DNA from: Bradyrhizobium symbiodeficiens
GTDB taxonomy: Bacteria > Pseudomonadota > Alphaproteobacteria > Rhizobiales > Xanthobacteraceae
Length of the DNA: 64,000 bases
Direction: 5' to 3'
NCBI RefSeq assembly: GCF_002266465.3
Contig: NZ_CP029427.2
Location: forward strand, 1,614,501 to 1,678,500
Both the position numbers and the translations under genes were made by a program. How positions within the stretch are numbered: position 1 is the first letter of the stretch; every line of letters begins with the position of its first letter. Below the pieces are notes generated by a model. It was not told where the DNA came from, did no database searches, and worked only from the letters and a program-made list of their open reading frames with translations. Of the stretch, positions 34,129 through 44,597 are shown one piece after another.

Positions 34129-35352
34129 TCACTTGGAATTCAGGATGACCGAGCTGATATTGTCCGCATTCACGGTCGCCGCGTTCAGCGGGTTCATGAG
34201 CTTGACGAATTCGGTCGAGGGCGATTCCGCCACCGAGATCACGTCGTGATCGCGCATCCTGAACGTATCGGCCTGGAACCAGCCGTCGGGCTTGCTCATG
34301 TCGAACTTGTAGACTGCAGGGACCATCTTGGTCGGGAACTGCGAGACGTCGACGCCGATCTGCTGCAGCAGCGGCTTGGGTTCGAAGCGGTAGACGTAGA
34401 TGGACTTGGAGTCCGCACGATTGGGGTCGAGGCCGCCCGCCTTCGCGATCGCTTCGGCCAGCGACATGTTGTCGTTCTCGAACGAGAAACGACGGTTGTT
34501 GGTGCCGCCGATCGATCCCGGCGATGGCGTCGAGCCGAACACCATGTAGACGCGCGGAATGCGGGTCAGGAAGACGACGTCACCCGGCGCGAGCAGCGCG
34601 TCTTCGTTGGGGTTGTGCACCACCGAGGACATCGTCTCGCTGTAGGTTCGGCCCTCGCGCTTGATAGTGATCGTGCTCTCGTAGGACGGGTATTTCGGGC
34701 CGCCGGCGCGCGCGATCGCGCCCATCAGACGAATCCCACCCGGGTCGATCGGGAAGCGGAGCGGCGAGTTGACCTCGCCGAGCACGCTGATCTGGTTGCC
34801 GCGCTGTTCGGCCACGCTCACGACCGCCTGCGGGTCGATGGCGCGGTCCTTGAGGCGCTCGCGGATGATGTTCGACACGGCGCGCGGCGTCAGTCCCGCG
34901 ACCTTGATCGATCCGGCGTAGGGAATGTTGATGCTGCCGGACTGGTCGACCTGCTGGCGCGGAATGTCGACGAAGTTGCCCGGCCGCACGCCGGCTTCGC
35001 GCGGAATGAACAGGCCGCCAGCCTGCGCTTCGTACACGGTCACGGTGACGATGTCGCCGATGCCGATCGTGACGTCGCGGTAGTTGCCGCCGGGGAGGCG
35101 GGAGAACACCATTCCCGAGGAGTCCGTGAACGCGTTGGTCGCCTGGAGGATCGCCGGATTGACCGGCATCAGCGCGTAGGCGAGCGGCGCGGTCGGCTCG
35201 GTGATGAGCGCTGCATTTGTTTGCGTTGAGACCGCATCCGGAGCGTCTAAGGGAATGAAGCCCGAGCAACCCGCCAAGGAGGCACTGATCGTAGCGACAG
35301 CCAGGATTCGGCTAATCCCGAAATCAAAATTCAAACGTTCGGTTTTAGCCAC
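34129..35352 (-). CDS. Wza-type outer-membrane polysaccharide export lipoprotein
   Basis: A 407-residue outer-membrane export protein. The lipoprotein signal ends in ISASLAGC (lipobox Cys near 30). The polysaccharide export domain (RDVTIGIGDIVTVTVYEA, near 95) is followed by SLBB-type blocks (QISVLGEVNSPLRFPID; VYMVFGSTPSPGSI). It forms the channel that passes EPS out, partnered with the Wzc-like protein. Starts at GTG 35352 with GAGGG six bases upstream; GTG 35355 is the alternative. It heads the minus-strand run 34129 to 25448. Confidence 0.92.
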   Translation of the reverse strand: MAKTERLNFDFGISRILAVATISASLAGCSGFIPLDAPDAVSTQTNAALITEPTAPLAYALMPVNPAILQATNAFTDSSGMVFSRLPGGNYRDVTIGIGDIVTVTVYEAQAGGLFIPREAGVRPGNFVDIPRQQVDQSGSINIPYAGSIKVAGLTPRAVSNIIRERLKDRAIDPQAVVSVAEQRGNQISVLGEVNSPLRFPIDPGGIRLMGAIARAGGPKYPSYESTITIKREGRTYSETMSSVVHNPNEDALLAPGDVVFLTRIPRVYMVFGSTPSPGSIGGTNNRRFSFENDNMSLAEAIAKAGGLDPNRADSKSIYVYRFEPKPLLQQIGVDVSQFPTKMVPAVYKFDMSKPDGWFQADTFRMRDHDVISVAESPSTEFVKLMNPLNAATVNADNISSVILNSK

Positions 35353-35355
35353 CAC

Positions 35356-35883
35356 TATCCCTCATACTCACCTAAAATCGGAATCACCGTACAAATCCCA
35401 TGCTGCGGAGTCACTGCTGCGTCTTCGACTTTATGGTAAAGCACTTATGGCTGTGACCTTATTGCAACTTGTGAACCGTGACGCTCGTGCAAATCGCTGT
35501 TCAAAATTTGTGCTGAGCGTCCTCTTTAATAAGCAGTTCGCGCACTGGACATACACGTGTCAGATCGATGTCACGATTGAGGCTGTCGTCGCACTTGTGA
35601 GCAGCCTGCGGCGATGGACCTGCACATGCGATGACATCGTCGCTGGATGACGTTGTCGTAAACTTCAAGTATTGGATTCGAGCTTGAATTACCTTGCGTT
35701 GTGCTTTCGTCGTCCCTGCGGCGTCCGAGGGGAGGTCACTCCGGTGCATCGGAGCGATATTTCTGCGACGCGATTCCACCTCCATTAACGCTTAGATTCG
35801 GAAGCTGGCGTCACGCTGGCGTCCGTAAGGTCTTCCTAATCCTGATCCGGCTAGTGGTCGGTCAACCAAAAGGGAAGGCGAAG
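35356..35883. promoter_or_regulatory. divergent regulatory region of the export gene
   Basis: 528 bases with no convincing gene. It contains ACACGTGT near 35550 (a perfect eight-base palindrome) and two TGTCA copies close to it. It must hold the promoter of the minus-strand export operon and perhaps one for the small plus-strand gene at 35884. Confidence 0.35.
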
Positions 35884-36030
35884 ATGATGTTGCACACCGG
35901 ATCACTGCTGTTCGCGGCGGGCTTTCTCACCTGCGCAATGGTCGTCATGTTTATAGTCGCGTGGTCATTCTCGGACAACCGCGTGACCGACGGCGACTTC
36001 ACGCAGGATGATGCCCGCCGGATGGCTTGA
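35884..36030 (+). CDS. small single-span membrane protein
   Basis: A 48-residue protein: MMLHTGSLLFAAGFLTCAMV and onward is one membrane helix, followed by a polar tail (SDNRVTDGDFTQDDARRMA). GGGAAGGCGAAG precedes the ATG, a strong ribosome binding site, which argues for a real gene although it is short. Function unknown. Its stop is 12 bases from the stop of the convergent glycosyltransferase gene at 36042. Confidence 0.55.
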   Translation: MMLHTGSLLFAAGFLTCAMVVMFIVAWSFSDNRVTDGDFTQDDARRMA

Positions 36031-36041
36031 TCGGCCGATCG

Positions 36042-37202
36042 CTACGATCGCAGATTGTTCGGGAAATCGGACCGCAGCTCCGCTTGCTGTCCGGACTCGC
36101 TGGTCCGCACATGCAGGACATCGGCATAGACCTGGCTGAGGGTGCGGTGGGTCTGCTCGATGTCGTAGAGGCGGGTGAAGCGCTCGTATCCGGCCCGGCC
36201 GACCGCAGGCAGATCCAGCCGGGCTGCGCGCTGAAAACCTTCCATCAGCTGTTCGGCCGAGACCTCGTCGCACAGCACGCCCGTCGCACTGTCTTCGACG
36301 ATTTCCGGCAGGGCGCCGACGCGGAACGCGATGATCGGCTTGGCCGCCCGCATCGCCTCGATGGCGACCAGGCCAAACGCCTCCCAGCGCGACGGAATCG
36401 CGATCATGTCGGCCTGGTCGAGCTCGGCCTCGATCTGGTTGCGATTCATCCAGCCCAGAAACGAGACATTGGCCGGCAGGTCGCTTCTGCGGAATTTGCC
36501 GACGACCGACGCGCCGATGAGGCGTACGTCGAGCTTGTCTCCAAGCGCGCGCGCCGCCTCGATCAGGAGATCGTATCCCTTTTGACGGTCGAGGCGTCCG
36601 ATGAAGAGGACCTTGATCTTGTCCGACCGCCACGGCGTTGCCCCCTTGTCGAGCGCGGGACGCTGCTTGGAAATCCCGTTGTGCACAAGAACCAGGCGAT
36701 TCGCCGCGATTCCGACCTGCATGGCATCGGCCCGCTCGCTTTCCGAGATGCAGACGATGCGATGGGTGAGTTTCGACAGCACGAGTTCGGTGAACTTCGT
36801 GACCTCGCGGCTGAGACGGCCGGTCTCGCGGCCGAAGGCCCATCCGTGCGGGCAATAGACGATGCGCGAACGCCGGTAGGTCAGCCAGAGCACCGGGCGC
36901 ACCACGAGGCCTGCGAACGACGAGTGAAGATGGATGATGTCAGGCCGAAGCTGCCTGACCGCACGCATGGTTGCAGACAACATGCGAAACAGGCCGACCG
37001 CGTTGCGACCGTCGCGTGGAAACGTGGTGATGGCGTCATCCTCGATGTTCACCAGATCGCCGCGATGGTCGGACGGAACGACATAGTTGACGTTTCCGCG
37101 GCCGAAGCTCGCGTTCTGATGCGGATGCAACTCGTTGAGGTAGGTCGCGATACCGCCTCTGACCGTTTCGGCGATGTGCAGAACTTTCAGGCCGCTGGAC
37201 AA
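36042..37202 (-). CDS. GT4-family glycosyltransferase
   Basis: A 386-residue GT-B enzyme. It begins LKVLHIAETVRGGIATYLNEL, has HSSFAGLVVRPVLWLTYRR and VYCPHGWAFGRE in the N-terminal half, and VLFIGRLDRQKGYDLLIEAA followed by EAFGLVAIE (E-x7-E) in the C-terminal half. Similar to EpsD/RfaB-like transferases. Follows the 37285 gene in operon order with an 82-base gap. Sugar donor not readable from the sequence. Confidence 0.9.
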   Translation of the reverse strand: MSSGLKVLHIAETVRGGIATYLNELHPHQNASFGRGNVNYVVPSDHRGDLVNIEDDAITTFPRDGRNAVGLFRMLSATMRAVRQLRPDIIHLHSSFAGLVVRPVLWLTYRRSRIVYCPHGWAFGRETGRLSREVTKFTELVLSKLTHRIVCISESERADAMQVGIAANRLVLVHNGISKQRPALDKGATPWRSDKIKVLFIGRLDRQKGYDLLIEAARALGDKLDVRLIGASVVGKFRRSDLPANVSFLGWMNRNQIEAELDQADMIAIPSRWEAFGLVAIEAMRAAKPIIAFRVGALPEIVEDSATGVLCDEVSAEQLMEGFQRAARLDLPAVGRAGYERFTRLYDIEQTHRTLSQVYADVLHVRTSESGQQAELRSDFPNNLRS

Positions 37203-37284
37203 CGGTCATTCCTTCCTTGTCTTGCAGACGCCAGATATCGCGGACGCACGTCTAATGCCTCTACGCAGCAATAATTGGGCCGCG

Positions 37285-38388
37285 TCATTGTTTCGGGTGG
37301 CCGGATGCGGGTTTGGCGAGGAATTCGAGCATCGCTGCGGCGGACTTGGCCCAGGAATATGTCATAAGGCGCTTTCGCTGCTTCTCTTGTTCCGCGGGCG
37401 AAATCCGGCCAAGTTCAATTCTTTCGCGCATCCGTGCAGACAACTCGTCTGCGTTCAGCGGGTCGAAATAGGCGGCGGCGTCGTCGCAGGTCTCGCGCAC
37501 CGCATCGGCGGACGTCGCGATAACCGGGCAGGCGAAGTACATTGCCTCGAGGGGCGGTATTCCGAAGCCTTCGTAGAGGCTTGGAAACACGAACGCCGCG
37601 GCCCGGGAGAACAGCGCCGCGATCTCCTCGTCCCTCAGCCGCCCGGCGATGATGACGCCAGCCTTCGATGCGGCGGCTGCGCCTCCAAACACCTTGCTGT
37701 TGTCGCCGCCAACCACAACCAGCGGAAAATCGGCACGGCCAAGCCGCTCGGCGGCGCGAATGGCGGTATCGAAATTCTTGTTCTTCGTCATCGAACCGAC
37801 GAAGAGGAAGAACTGGTGAGGCGCAAGATGCAGTGTGTCGATGATCGAGAAATCGGGCGCGACGGTGGCGAAATGTTCTGCGCTGTTCGGGATAACGGGG
37901 ATCGACGCCGGATCCAGCGACAGTGCTCCGGCAAGTTCGTTGCGCGAAAACGCGGAAACCGTTGCGATCGTTGCTGCGCGTGCCAACAAATAGCCGAGCG
38001 TCCGGTGCAAAGCGAGGTAACGCCAGCTGAAGAAGTCCGGCCGCCGGAAGACCTGCGCGTCATGGATCACGACCAAATGATCGCGGTGGAGGACGGGGCC
38101 GGAATTGGCGAGGCTGACCAGGCGTGTGCCGGCAGCTGCGCGCGCCAGGTCGACCTGGTCCCACGCGTGCCCCTGCAACGATCCGACCTGCTTGACGTTG
38201 ATGCGGCGAAGACCGGCGAGCGTTTGCGCATTTGGGGGCGCCAGGATTTGCCACTCTGCATCCAGCAGTTGCCGCGGAGCCTCTCCGCTCGCGAGCAAGC
38301 CGTCCATCGCCTTGACGATTTCGGCGGCGTAGCGTTGCACGCCTGTTAGCGACTGTGACAGGAACCTGCCGTTGATGGAGAGTTTCAA
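37285..38388 (-). CDS. GT4-family glycosyltransferase
   Basis: A 367-residue GT-B enzyme of the mannosyl- or rhamnosyltransferase-like branch. SINGRFLSQSLTGVQRYAAEI is the characteristic N-terminal block; VVIHDAQVFRRPDFFS, LFVGSMTKNKNFDTAIRAAE and the E-x7-E motif EGFGIPPLE follow. It initiates the short minus-strand pair with the 36042 gene; the intergenic region to 38657 is divergent. Acts on the lipid-linked EPS unit in the cytoplasm. Confidence 0.9.
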   Translation of the reverse strand: MKLSINGRFLSQSLTGVQRYAAEIVKAMDGLLASGEAPRQLLDAEWQILAPPNAQTLAGLRRINVKQVGSLQGHAWDQVDLARAAAGTRLVSLANSGPVLHRDHLVVIHDAQVFRRPDFFSWRYLALHRTLGYLLARAATIATVSAFSRNELAGALSLDPASIPVIPNSAEHFATVAPDFSIIDTLHLAPHQFFLFVGSMTKNKNFDTAIRAAERLGRADFPLVVVGGDNSKVFGGAAAASKAGVIIAGRLRDEEIAALFSRAAAFVFPSLYEGFGIPPLEAMYFACPVIATSADAVRETCDDAAAYFDPLNADELSARMRERIELGRISPAEQEKQRKRLMTYSWAKSAAAMLEFLAKPASGHPKQ

Positions 38389-38656
38389 AGCCGAACTTTT
38401 TCTTTGCGGATTCTGCGGGTGTCTTACGCGAATGTTGCCTCAGGACTGAGCATTCGCGCCGGATATACGATATCACGTGTAGCACATGCGGCGCTATCGT
38501 TCGAACGTCCTCGTGGGCGGATAGCATGCGAGGATGCATGACACCATCATGTTTCCTACACATTTCGATGCGCTTACATGGATGAGCTCGGTTTGATGAT
38601 TGTCGTGATCGTCCAAACCTTGTCTCTCATGTCTTGGTCTGGCATTGCTTCGCGGT

Positions 38657-39685
38657 ATGAACGAGATGACAACTTTACGGCCAGTGATCGTTACCGGTGC
38701 CGCCGGCTTTATCGGAATGCACGTTTGTGAACGGCTGTTGGCGCGTGGCGAACAGGTCGTTGGCATCGATGCCCTCACACCATATTATGATCCGGCGTTG
38801 AAGCGTGCGCGCCTCGCAACGCTCGAGCACCGTCCAGGGTTCAAATTCTACGAGATCGATCTCGCAGACTTCGCCACGGTGACGCGTGTGTTCGACGAGG
38901 TCTCGCCCGATCGCGTGGTGCACCTTGCGGCGCAGCCTGGCGTGCGCGCGTCGATCGACGATCCCATCACCAGCATCCGCGCCAATTGTGACGGCTTTGT
39001 CACCGTGCTCGAAGCCGGCCGGCGCCACGGTCTGGCGCATCTCGTCTACGCCTCGTCGAGCTCCGTGTACGGCGCCAACCGCACCTTGCCGTATTCGACC
39101 GAGCATTCGGTCAACCATCCCGTCAGCCTCTATGCCGCGAGCAAGAAGGCCAACGAGCTGATGGCGCACACATTCGCGCATGTTCACAAGCTGCCGGTGA
39201 CCGGCCTTCGATTCTTCACCGTCTATGGTCCGTGGGGCCGGCCTGACATGGCCGCCTGGCTCTTCACGCGCGCGATCTTCGCGAACGAGTCGATCAAGAT
39301 TTTCAACAACGGCGATATGTGGCGCGATTTCACCTATATCGACGACATCGTCGAGGGCGTGATCCGCACCCTCGACCGGCCCGCGACGCCGAACCCCGCA
39401 TGGAACGCCGAGCGGCCGGAAAACTCGTCGAGCTATGCGCCGTATCGCGTCTACAACATCGGCAATAACCGCTCGGTCAATTTGATCGAGTTCGTCGATA
39501 CGCTCGAGAAGATCATCGGCAAGCCGGCGATCCGCCAGCTCTTGCCGATGCAGGCCGGCGACGTCCTGGAGACGCGCGCCGACATTTCCGCGCTCCAGCG
39601 CGACGTCGGTTTCTCGCCTTCGACGTCAATCGCTGATGGTCTCGGCCGCTTCGTCGAATGGTATCGAAAGTACCACGGCGTCTGA
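38657..39685 (+). CDS. UDP-glucuronate 4-epimerase-like short-chain dehydrogenase
   Basis: Interconverts UDP-glucuronate and UDP-galacturonate in well-studied relatives (LpsL, GAE). It has the NAD-binding VTGAAGFIGMHVCERLL, HLAAQPGVRASIDDP, YASSSSVYGANRTLPY, and catalytic YAASK (Tyr and Lys). The IDALTPYYDPALKRARL stretch after strand 2 is characteristic of the UDP-GlcA epimerase branch. Start ATG 38657, with alternatives at 38645 (TTG) and 38666. Together with the UDP-glucose dehydrogenase at 41992 it would supply UDP-GalA to the EPS. Confidence 0.85.
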   Translation: MNEMTTLRPVIVTGAAGFIGMHVCERLLARGEQVVGIDALTPYYDPALKRARLATLEHRPGFKFYEIDLADFATVTRVFDEVSPDRVVHLAAQPGVRASIDDPITSIRANCDGFVTVLEAGRRHGLAHLVYASSSSVYGANRTLPYSTEHSVNHPVSLYAASKKANELMAHTFAHVHKLPVTGLRFFTVYGPWGRPDMAAWLFTRAIFANESIKIFNNGDMWRDFTYIDDIVEGVIRTLDRPATPNPAWNAERPENSSSYAPYRVYNIGNNRSVNLIEFVDTLEKIIGKPAIRQLLPMQAGDVLETRADISALQRDVGFSPSTSIADGLGRFVEWYRKYHGV

Positions 39686-39823
39686 CCCCGCAATCGGCGG
39701 CACCTGCGTGCCGCCCGGGAACGCCGGTTGTTGCGCTTTTGGTCGCCGCCGACCTTGTCAGCGGACGCGAACGGTGGTTATCCCGTCCTTCGAATCTCTT
39801 TCGCGGGAACCAGGCGCAGGCCT

Positions 39824-40894
39824 ATGGCTGAGCGGATCGCTCTCATCACCGGCATTACGGGGCAGGACGGCGCCTATCTGGCCGAATATCTGCTGTCGCT
39901 CGGCTATGTCGTGCACGGCATCAAGCGGCGTTCGTCCTCGTTCAACACCGCGCGGGTCGATCATCTCTACCAGGACCCCCATGTCGGCAACGTGCCGTTC
40001 CTGATGCACTACGGCGACATGACGGACTCGACCAATCTGATCCGCCTGGTGCAGCAGATCCGCCCGACCGAGATCTACAATCTCGCCGCCCAGAGCCACG
40101 TCGCCGTCAGCTTCGAGAGCCCGGAATATACCGCCAATGCCGACGCGATCGGCGTGCTGCGGCTGCTGGAAGCGATCCGCATCCTCGGCATGGAGAAGGA
40201 GACGCGGTTCTACCAGGCCTCGACCTCCGAGCTCTATGGCCTGGTGCAGGAGATCCCGCAGAAGGAGACCACGCCGTTCTATCCGCGCTCGCCCTACGGC
40301 GTGGCAAAGCTCTACGGCTACTGGATCACGGTGAACTACCGCGAGTCCTATGGCATGTTCGCGAGCAACGGCATCCTGTTCAACCACGAGAGCCCGATCC
40401 GCGGCGAAACCTTCGTCACCCGCAAGATCACGCGCGCTGTCGCCCGCATCGAGGTCGGCCTGGAAGAGACGCTCTATCTCGGCAATCTCTCCGCCAAGCG
40501 CGACTGGGGCCATGCGCGCGACTATGTCGAGGGCATGCACAAGATCCTGCAGGCCGACAAACCCGACGATTTTGTGCTTGCCACCGGCGAGATGCATTCC
40601 GTGCGTGAGATGGTCGAGCTGTCGTTCGCGCAGGTCGGCCGCCGCATCGCATGGCGCGGCGAGGGCGTCGAGGAAACCGGCGTCGATGAGAAGAGCGGCA
40701 AGACGGTCGTGAAGATCGATCCGACCTATTTCCGTCCCACCGAGGTTGATCTCCTCGTCGGCGACGCCAGCAAGGCGCGCGAGGTGCTTGGCTGGACGCC
40801 GAAGCGGAGCTTTGCACAACTCGTCGCGGAGATGATGGCGAGCGATCTGGCGGGCGCAAAGCGGGATGCGGCGAGTGGCAAACGCACCGTTTGA
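39824..40894 (+). CDS. gmd: GDP-mannose 4,6-dehydratase
   Basis: Converts GDP-mannose to GDP-4-keto-6-deoxymannose, the first step to GDP-L-fucose. It is 356 residues from the ATG at 39824, the usual length. Motifs: [53 protein letters not shown] and [10 protein letters not shown] (Tyr/Lys), and [19 protein letters not shown]. Upstream codons to 39728 do not match the family. Overlaps the next gene by 29 bases, so the two are co-translated. Confidence 0.95.
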   Translation: MAERIALITGITGQDGAYLAEYLLSLGYVVHGIKRRSSSFNTARVDHLYQDPHVGNVPFLMHYGDMTDSTNLIRLVQQIRPTEIYNLAAQSHVAVSFESPEYTANADAIGVLRLLEAIRILGMEKETRFYQASTSELYGLVQEIPQKETTPFYPRSPYGVAKLYGYWITVNYRESYGMFASNGILFNHESPIRGETFVTRKITRAVARIEVGLEETLYLGNLSAKRDWGHARDYVEGMHKILQADKPDDFVLATGEMHSVREMVELSFAQVGRRIAWRGEGVEETGVDEKSGKTVVKIDPTYFRPTEVDLLVGDASKAREVLGWTPKRSFAQLVAEMMASDLAGAKRDAASGKRTV

Positions 40895-41816
40895 GCTGAA
40901 AGGCAAAAGCGTCTACGTCGCCGGCCATCGCGGCATGGTCGGCAGCGCGCTCGCGCGCCGGCTCGAACGGGAGGACGTCGAGCTCGTCACGGTGGACCGG
41001 CGCGAGGTCGATCTCTGCAACCAGGCGGCCGTGTTCGACTGGTTCGCGAGGACGCGGCCGCAGATCGTGTTCCTTGCCGCGGCCAAGGTCGGCGGCATCG
41101 TCGCCAACAACACGCTGCGGGCCGAGTTCATCTACGACAACATCGCGATCGCGGCCAATGTGATCCAGGCCGCGCATCAAAACGGCGCCGAGAAGCTGAT
41201 GTTCCTTGGGTCGTCCTGCATCTATCCGAAGCTGGCCCCGCAGCCGCTGCGCGAGGATTCGGTGCTGACGGGTCCGCTGGAGCCGACCAACGAGCCCTAT
41301 GCGATCGCCAAGATCGCCGGCATCAAAATGGCGGAGGCCTATCGCGCCCAATACGGCAGCGACTTCATCAGCGTGATGCCGACCAATCTCTACGGCCCCG
41401 GCGACAATTATCACCCCGAGCTGAGCCATGTGGTTGCCGCCCTGATCCGCCGCTTCCACGAGGCGAAGCTTTCGGGCGCGAAGAGCGTCGTCGTCTGGGG
41501 CACGGGCACGCCGCGGCGCGAGTTCCTTTATGTCGACGACATGGCGGACGCCTGTGTCCACCTGATGAAGACCTATTCGAGCGCGGAGCTGGTCAACATC
41601 GGCACCGGCGAAGACATCACCATCGCCGAGTTCGCACGCGTCGTGGCCGCGGTCGTCGGTTACAGCGGCGAGATCGCCTTCGACACCTCGCGTCCCGACG
41701 GCACGCCGCGCAAGCTGCTCGACGTCAGCCGTCTTGCCAGGCTCGGCTGGCGCGCAGCGACCTCGCTTCACGATGGCTTGAAGCGTGCATATGCGGCGTA
41801 TCTGTCGCATACGTAG
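40866..41816 (+). CDS. fcl: GDP-L-fucose synthase
   Basis: A bifunctional epimerase/reductase that turns GDP-4-keto-6-deoxymannose into GDP-L-fucose. It is 316 residues with [52 protein letters not shown] (catalytic Ser and Cys), and [10 protein letters not shown] (Tyr and Lys). The start overlaps the dehydratase gene; a GTG at 40875 is possible. With the dehydratase it forms a complete GDP-fucose pathway, so L-fucose is a probable EPS component. Confidence 0.95.
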   Translation: MRRVANAPFELKGKSVYVAGHRGMVGSALARRLEREDVELVTVDRREVDLCNQAAVFDWFARTRPQIVFLAAAKVGGIVANNTLRAEFIYDNIAIAANVIQAAHQNGAEKLMFLGSSCIYPKLAPQPLREDSVLTGPLEPTNEPYAIAKIAGIKMAEAYRAQYGSDFISVMPTNLYGPGDNYHPELSHVVAALIRRFHEAKLSGAKSVVVWGTGTPRREFLYVDDMADACVHLMKTYSSAELVNIGTGEDITIAEFARVVAAVVGYSGEIAFDTSRPDGTPRKLLDVSRLARLGWRAATSLHDGLKRAYAAYLSHT

Positions 41817-41991
41817 ATTGCAACAATCGCATGTCGCGTCTTTCGGGAAATGTCCGCCGTTGTTCGGCGCAGAGCGGTCAAGATTTATTCGGTCCGCGCA
41901 GCAACTTGCCCTAATGTTGGGCGTGCGGCCGGATAGAGAAATGGTCTAGGGTGTTCAGCGGAACATCCGTCGTTAACGGAAAGAGTTTTTC

Positions 41992-43314
41992 ATGCGAATC
42001 GCGATGATCGGAACGGGCTATGTGGGACTGGTGTCCGGAGCCTGCTTTGCGGATTTCGGTCACGATGTCATCTGCGTCGACAAGGACGAGAAGAAGATCG
42101 CTGCTCTTCATCGCGGCGAGATCCCGATCTACGAGCCCGGGCTCGACGAACTCGTTGCGACCAACGTCAAGGCCAAGCGGCTGGAGTTCACCACTGATCT
42201 CTCCAAGCCGGTCGCGGATGCCGATGCTGTCTTCATCGCGGTCGGCACGCCGTCGCGCCGTGGCGACGGACACGCCGATCTGTCCTACGTCTATGCCGCC
42301 GCGAAAGAGATCGCGCGGTCGCTGTCCGGCTTCACCGTCGTCGTGACCAAGTCGACCGTTCCGGTCGGCACCGGCGACGAGGTCGAGCGCATCATCCGCG
42401 AGACCAACCCCAAGGCGGACGTTGTCGTCGCCTCGAACCCCGAATTCCTGCGCGAGGGCGCAGCGATCCGCGATTTCAAATTCCCCGATCGCGTCGTCGT
42501 CGGCACTTCCGACGAGCGCGGTCGCAAGGTGATGGGCGACATCTATCGGCCGCTGTCGCTGAACCAGGCGCCGCTGATGTTCACGGAACGCCGCACCGCC
42601 GAGATGATCAAATACGCCGCCAACGCCTTCCTCGCGACCAAGATCACCTTCATCAACGAGATCGCCGACCTCTCCGAAAAGGTCGGCGCCAACGTGCAGG
42701 AGGTCGCGCGCGGCATTGGCCTGGACAACCGCATCGGCACCAAATTCCTGCATGCCGGTCCGGGCTTCGGCGGCTCGTGCTTCCCGAAGGACACCAAGGC
42801 GCTGATCAAGATCGCGCAGGATTACGACGTGACCTTGCGCATTGTTGAATCCGTGCTGGCGGTCAACGAGAACCGCAAGCGTGCGATGGCGCGCAAGGTG
42901 AGCCAGGCGCTCGGCGGCTCGTTGCGCGGCAAGACCATCGCCGTGCTCGGCCTCACCTTCAAGCCCGACACCGACGACATGCGCGATGCTCCGTCGATTC
43001 CGCTGGTGACGGGCCTGATCGACATGGGCGCGAAGGTCAAGGCGTTCGATCCCGTCGGCATGGAGCAGGCGAAGGGCGAGCTGCCTAGCATCATTTATTG
43101 CGAAGATGCGTATTCCTGCGCGACCGGTGCGGATGCCATCGTCATCGTCACGGAATGGGTGCAGTTCCGCGCGCTCGACCTAGGCCGGTTGAAGGCGGAA
43201 ATGACGCAACCCGTCATCGTTGACCTTCGGAACATTTACCGTCCCGAAGAGATGGCCAAGGCCGGTTTCGTCTATGAAAGCCTCGGACGCGCGAGTGCGT
43301 CGCGCGACGGCTAG
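41992..43314 (+). CDS. ugd: UDP-glucose 6-dehydrogenase
   Basis: Oxidises UDP-glucose to UDP-glucuronate using two NAD. It is 440 residues: IAMIGTGYVGLVSGACFAD, EPGLDEL, VAVGTPS-type block IAVGTPSRRGDGHADLS, TKSTVPVGTGD, and the catalytic Cys in GPGFGGSCFPKDTKAL (about residue 263). The C-terminal domain has VLGLTFKPDTDDMRDAPS. It lies 175 bases downstream of the fucose synthase gene, probably with its own promoter. Supplies UDP-GlcA for EPS and substrate for the 38657 epimerase. Confidence 0.96.
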   Translation: MRIAMIGTGYVGLVSGACFADFGHDVICVDKDEKKIAALHRGEIPIYEPGLDELVATNVKAKRLEFTTDLSKPVADADAVFIAVGTPSRRGDGHADLSYVYAAAKEIARSLSGFTVVVTKSTVPVGTGDEVERIIRETNPKADVVVASNPEFLREGAAIRDFKFPDRVVVGTSDERGRKVMGDIYRPLSLNQAPLMFTERRTAEMIKYAANAFLATKITFINEIADLSEKVGANVQEVARGIGLDNRIGTKFLHAGPGFGGSCFPKDTKALIKIAQDYDVTLRIVESVLAVNENRKRAMARKVSQALGGSLRGKTIAVLGLTFKPDTDDMRDAPSIPLVTGLIDMGAKVKAFDPVGMEQAKGELPSIIYCEDAYSCATGADAIVIVTEWVQFRALDLGRLKAEMTQPVIVDLRNIYRPEEMAKAGFVYESLGRASASRDG

Positions 43315-43736
43315 GCAGATAGCGATCGCTCTGTATCCCTTATTCGAATGTGCCTTCGGCCGATTGGGCTTGGGGCTACTCCTGGTAGGACATCTCAACG
43401 GCTCCGCACTTTTCGTCGCCCCTATCGAAAACACCGGCGATGCGACCGCTCGTCGATGCGCATATCTTGTATCCATTCGTCGTTGTCGGCCTGTCCGGAG
43501 GTTATGAGCGCTGTGACCCACCGAACATCAGCCCAGAAGCTCTTTCTTGACGCTGTTCGCTAAAAGCAAAACGAGAAGCAAGAGCCCAAGTGCTCCACTG
43601 GAGATGATCAGCTGCGCGAGAAAGAGAGCCGCCGGGGCCGAAAATCGACTCGCGCGGCTCTTTACCATCGGGCCGTTGATCGTCTCGCACAAGATTAGTT
43701 TCAGGTCGCCTGCTGGGCATCACGGACAACGGTTGA
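43315..43736. other. gene-free junction after the EPS locus
   Basis: 422 bases with no supported gene on either strand. It marks the change from intact EPS genes to decayed recombination genes. No insertion sequence ends or attachment repeats were found by eye. Confidence 0.4.
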
Positions 43737-44150
43737 TCAGGCTGTGCCGCTTCTTTCGATTTTGATCGGCCGTGCATCGTGTTGGGCCTCCGTCGCGCGC
43801 TGCGGGGGCTGCTTGCTATCCACTAATGAGACTTGGGCAATGACCTCGGCCGTGCTCGTCATCCAGAGGGCCCTCGCGATGGGCGGCGATATCTGCATGT
43901 TCGCCCACCACGCCCTTTCGTCGTCGTTTCGGTGCAAGGCCTGATGATGTGAGCGACATAGGGGTACGGTAAATTCATCGCTTACCTTGCACCCTAACGG
44001 TCTGGGTCGGGCGAACTTCAGGTGATGCGCATCCGTCGGAGATTTGTTGCAGACGAGGCAGGGATGCTCGCGAGATGCGCCTTGCTCCTCTTGCGCTGCG
44101 CTTCTTTTGGGATGGCGACATCGCTTTGGTCGGTCATTTGGCCAGGCTGA
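43737..44150 (-). pseudogene. HNH-type zinc-binding protein remnant, copy A (frameshifted)
   Basis: On the minus strand a segment reading PKEAQRKRSKAHLAS lies in one frame. It is continued in another frame by PCLVCNKSPTDAHHLKFAR, then KVSDEFTVPLCRSHHQALHR and DERAWWANMQI. The Cys-x2-Cys, HH and Cys-x2-HH pattern is that of an HNH endonuclease-like family common in Bradyrhizobium genomes. The frame switch near 44070 breaks the gene. The downstream tail to 43737 is open but poorly matched. Confidence 0.65.
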
Positions 44151-44426
44151 GCTTGATCGACCGCAGCCGCGGCCAGGCCAGCTTCGGAGGGGACAAGGGC
44201 TTGGATGGGTCGCTGCGCCGGCTGCTCCTCTTCTGGGCTGAGGGTGGATTGAGTGTCGGCGCATTGCTCGCACGGCACGCCGGCGGGCGTCGTGCGAGCC
44301 TGGCTCGCGCGGATCGCAAAGCCGGCCGGCGTTGTCTCGCTCCCGTGGGCTGCCGCCGGAGGTTCATTGGACCGGGACGCTGCAACATTCTTCAGAACGA
44401 CCCAAATGAAGAGGAGCGAATAATTG

Positions 44427-44597
44427 TCAATTGTTCGATTGGTTGAGCGAACTTGAGATGATGGGCGTCGGCGGTGCCTTCTGACAAACAAGGCAACCTT
44501 GGGTGCGGACAAAAGCAAGGTGCTCCTCGCTTCGGTGTCGCGGAGGCTCCTTTGGAAATGCGAGGCCGGCATGGTCCGGCACGCTGTGAGCTCCTGG
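44427..44597 (-). pseudogene. HNH-type protein remnant, copy B (truncated)
   Basis: A second copy of the first half of the same gene. FPKEPPRHRSEEHLAFVRTQ and GCLVCQKAP match the copy at 43737, then the frame is lost (a further shift would restore DAHHLKF) and the second half with the Cys-x2-HH motif is absent. It lies upstream of copy A in the same orientation, so this looks like a partial tandem duplication followed by decay. Confidence 0.55.

Noticed and set aside
35965..36855. 296-codon minus-strand frame overlapping a glycosyltransferase gene
   Set aside because: Shadow of the 36042 gene, which has clear GT4 motifs in its own frame.
40428..41810. 460-codon minus-strand frame opposite gmd and fcl
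   Set aside because: Antisense to two unmistakable sugar-nucleotide enzymes; no motif of its own.
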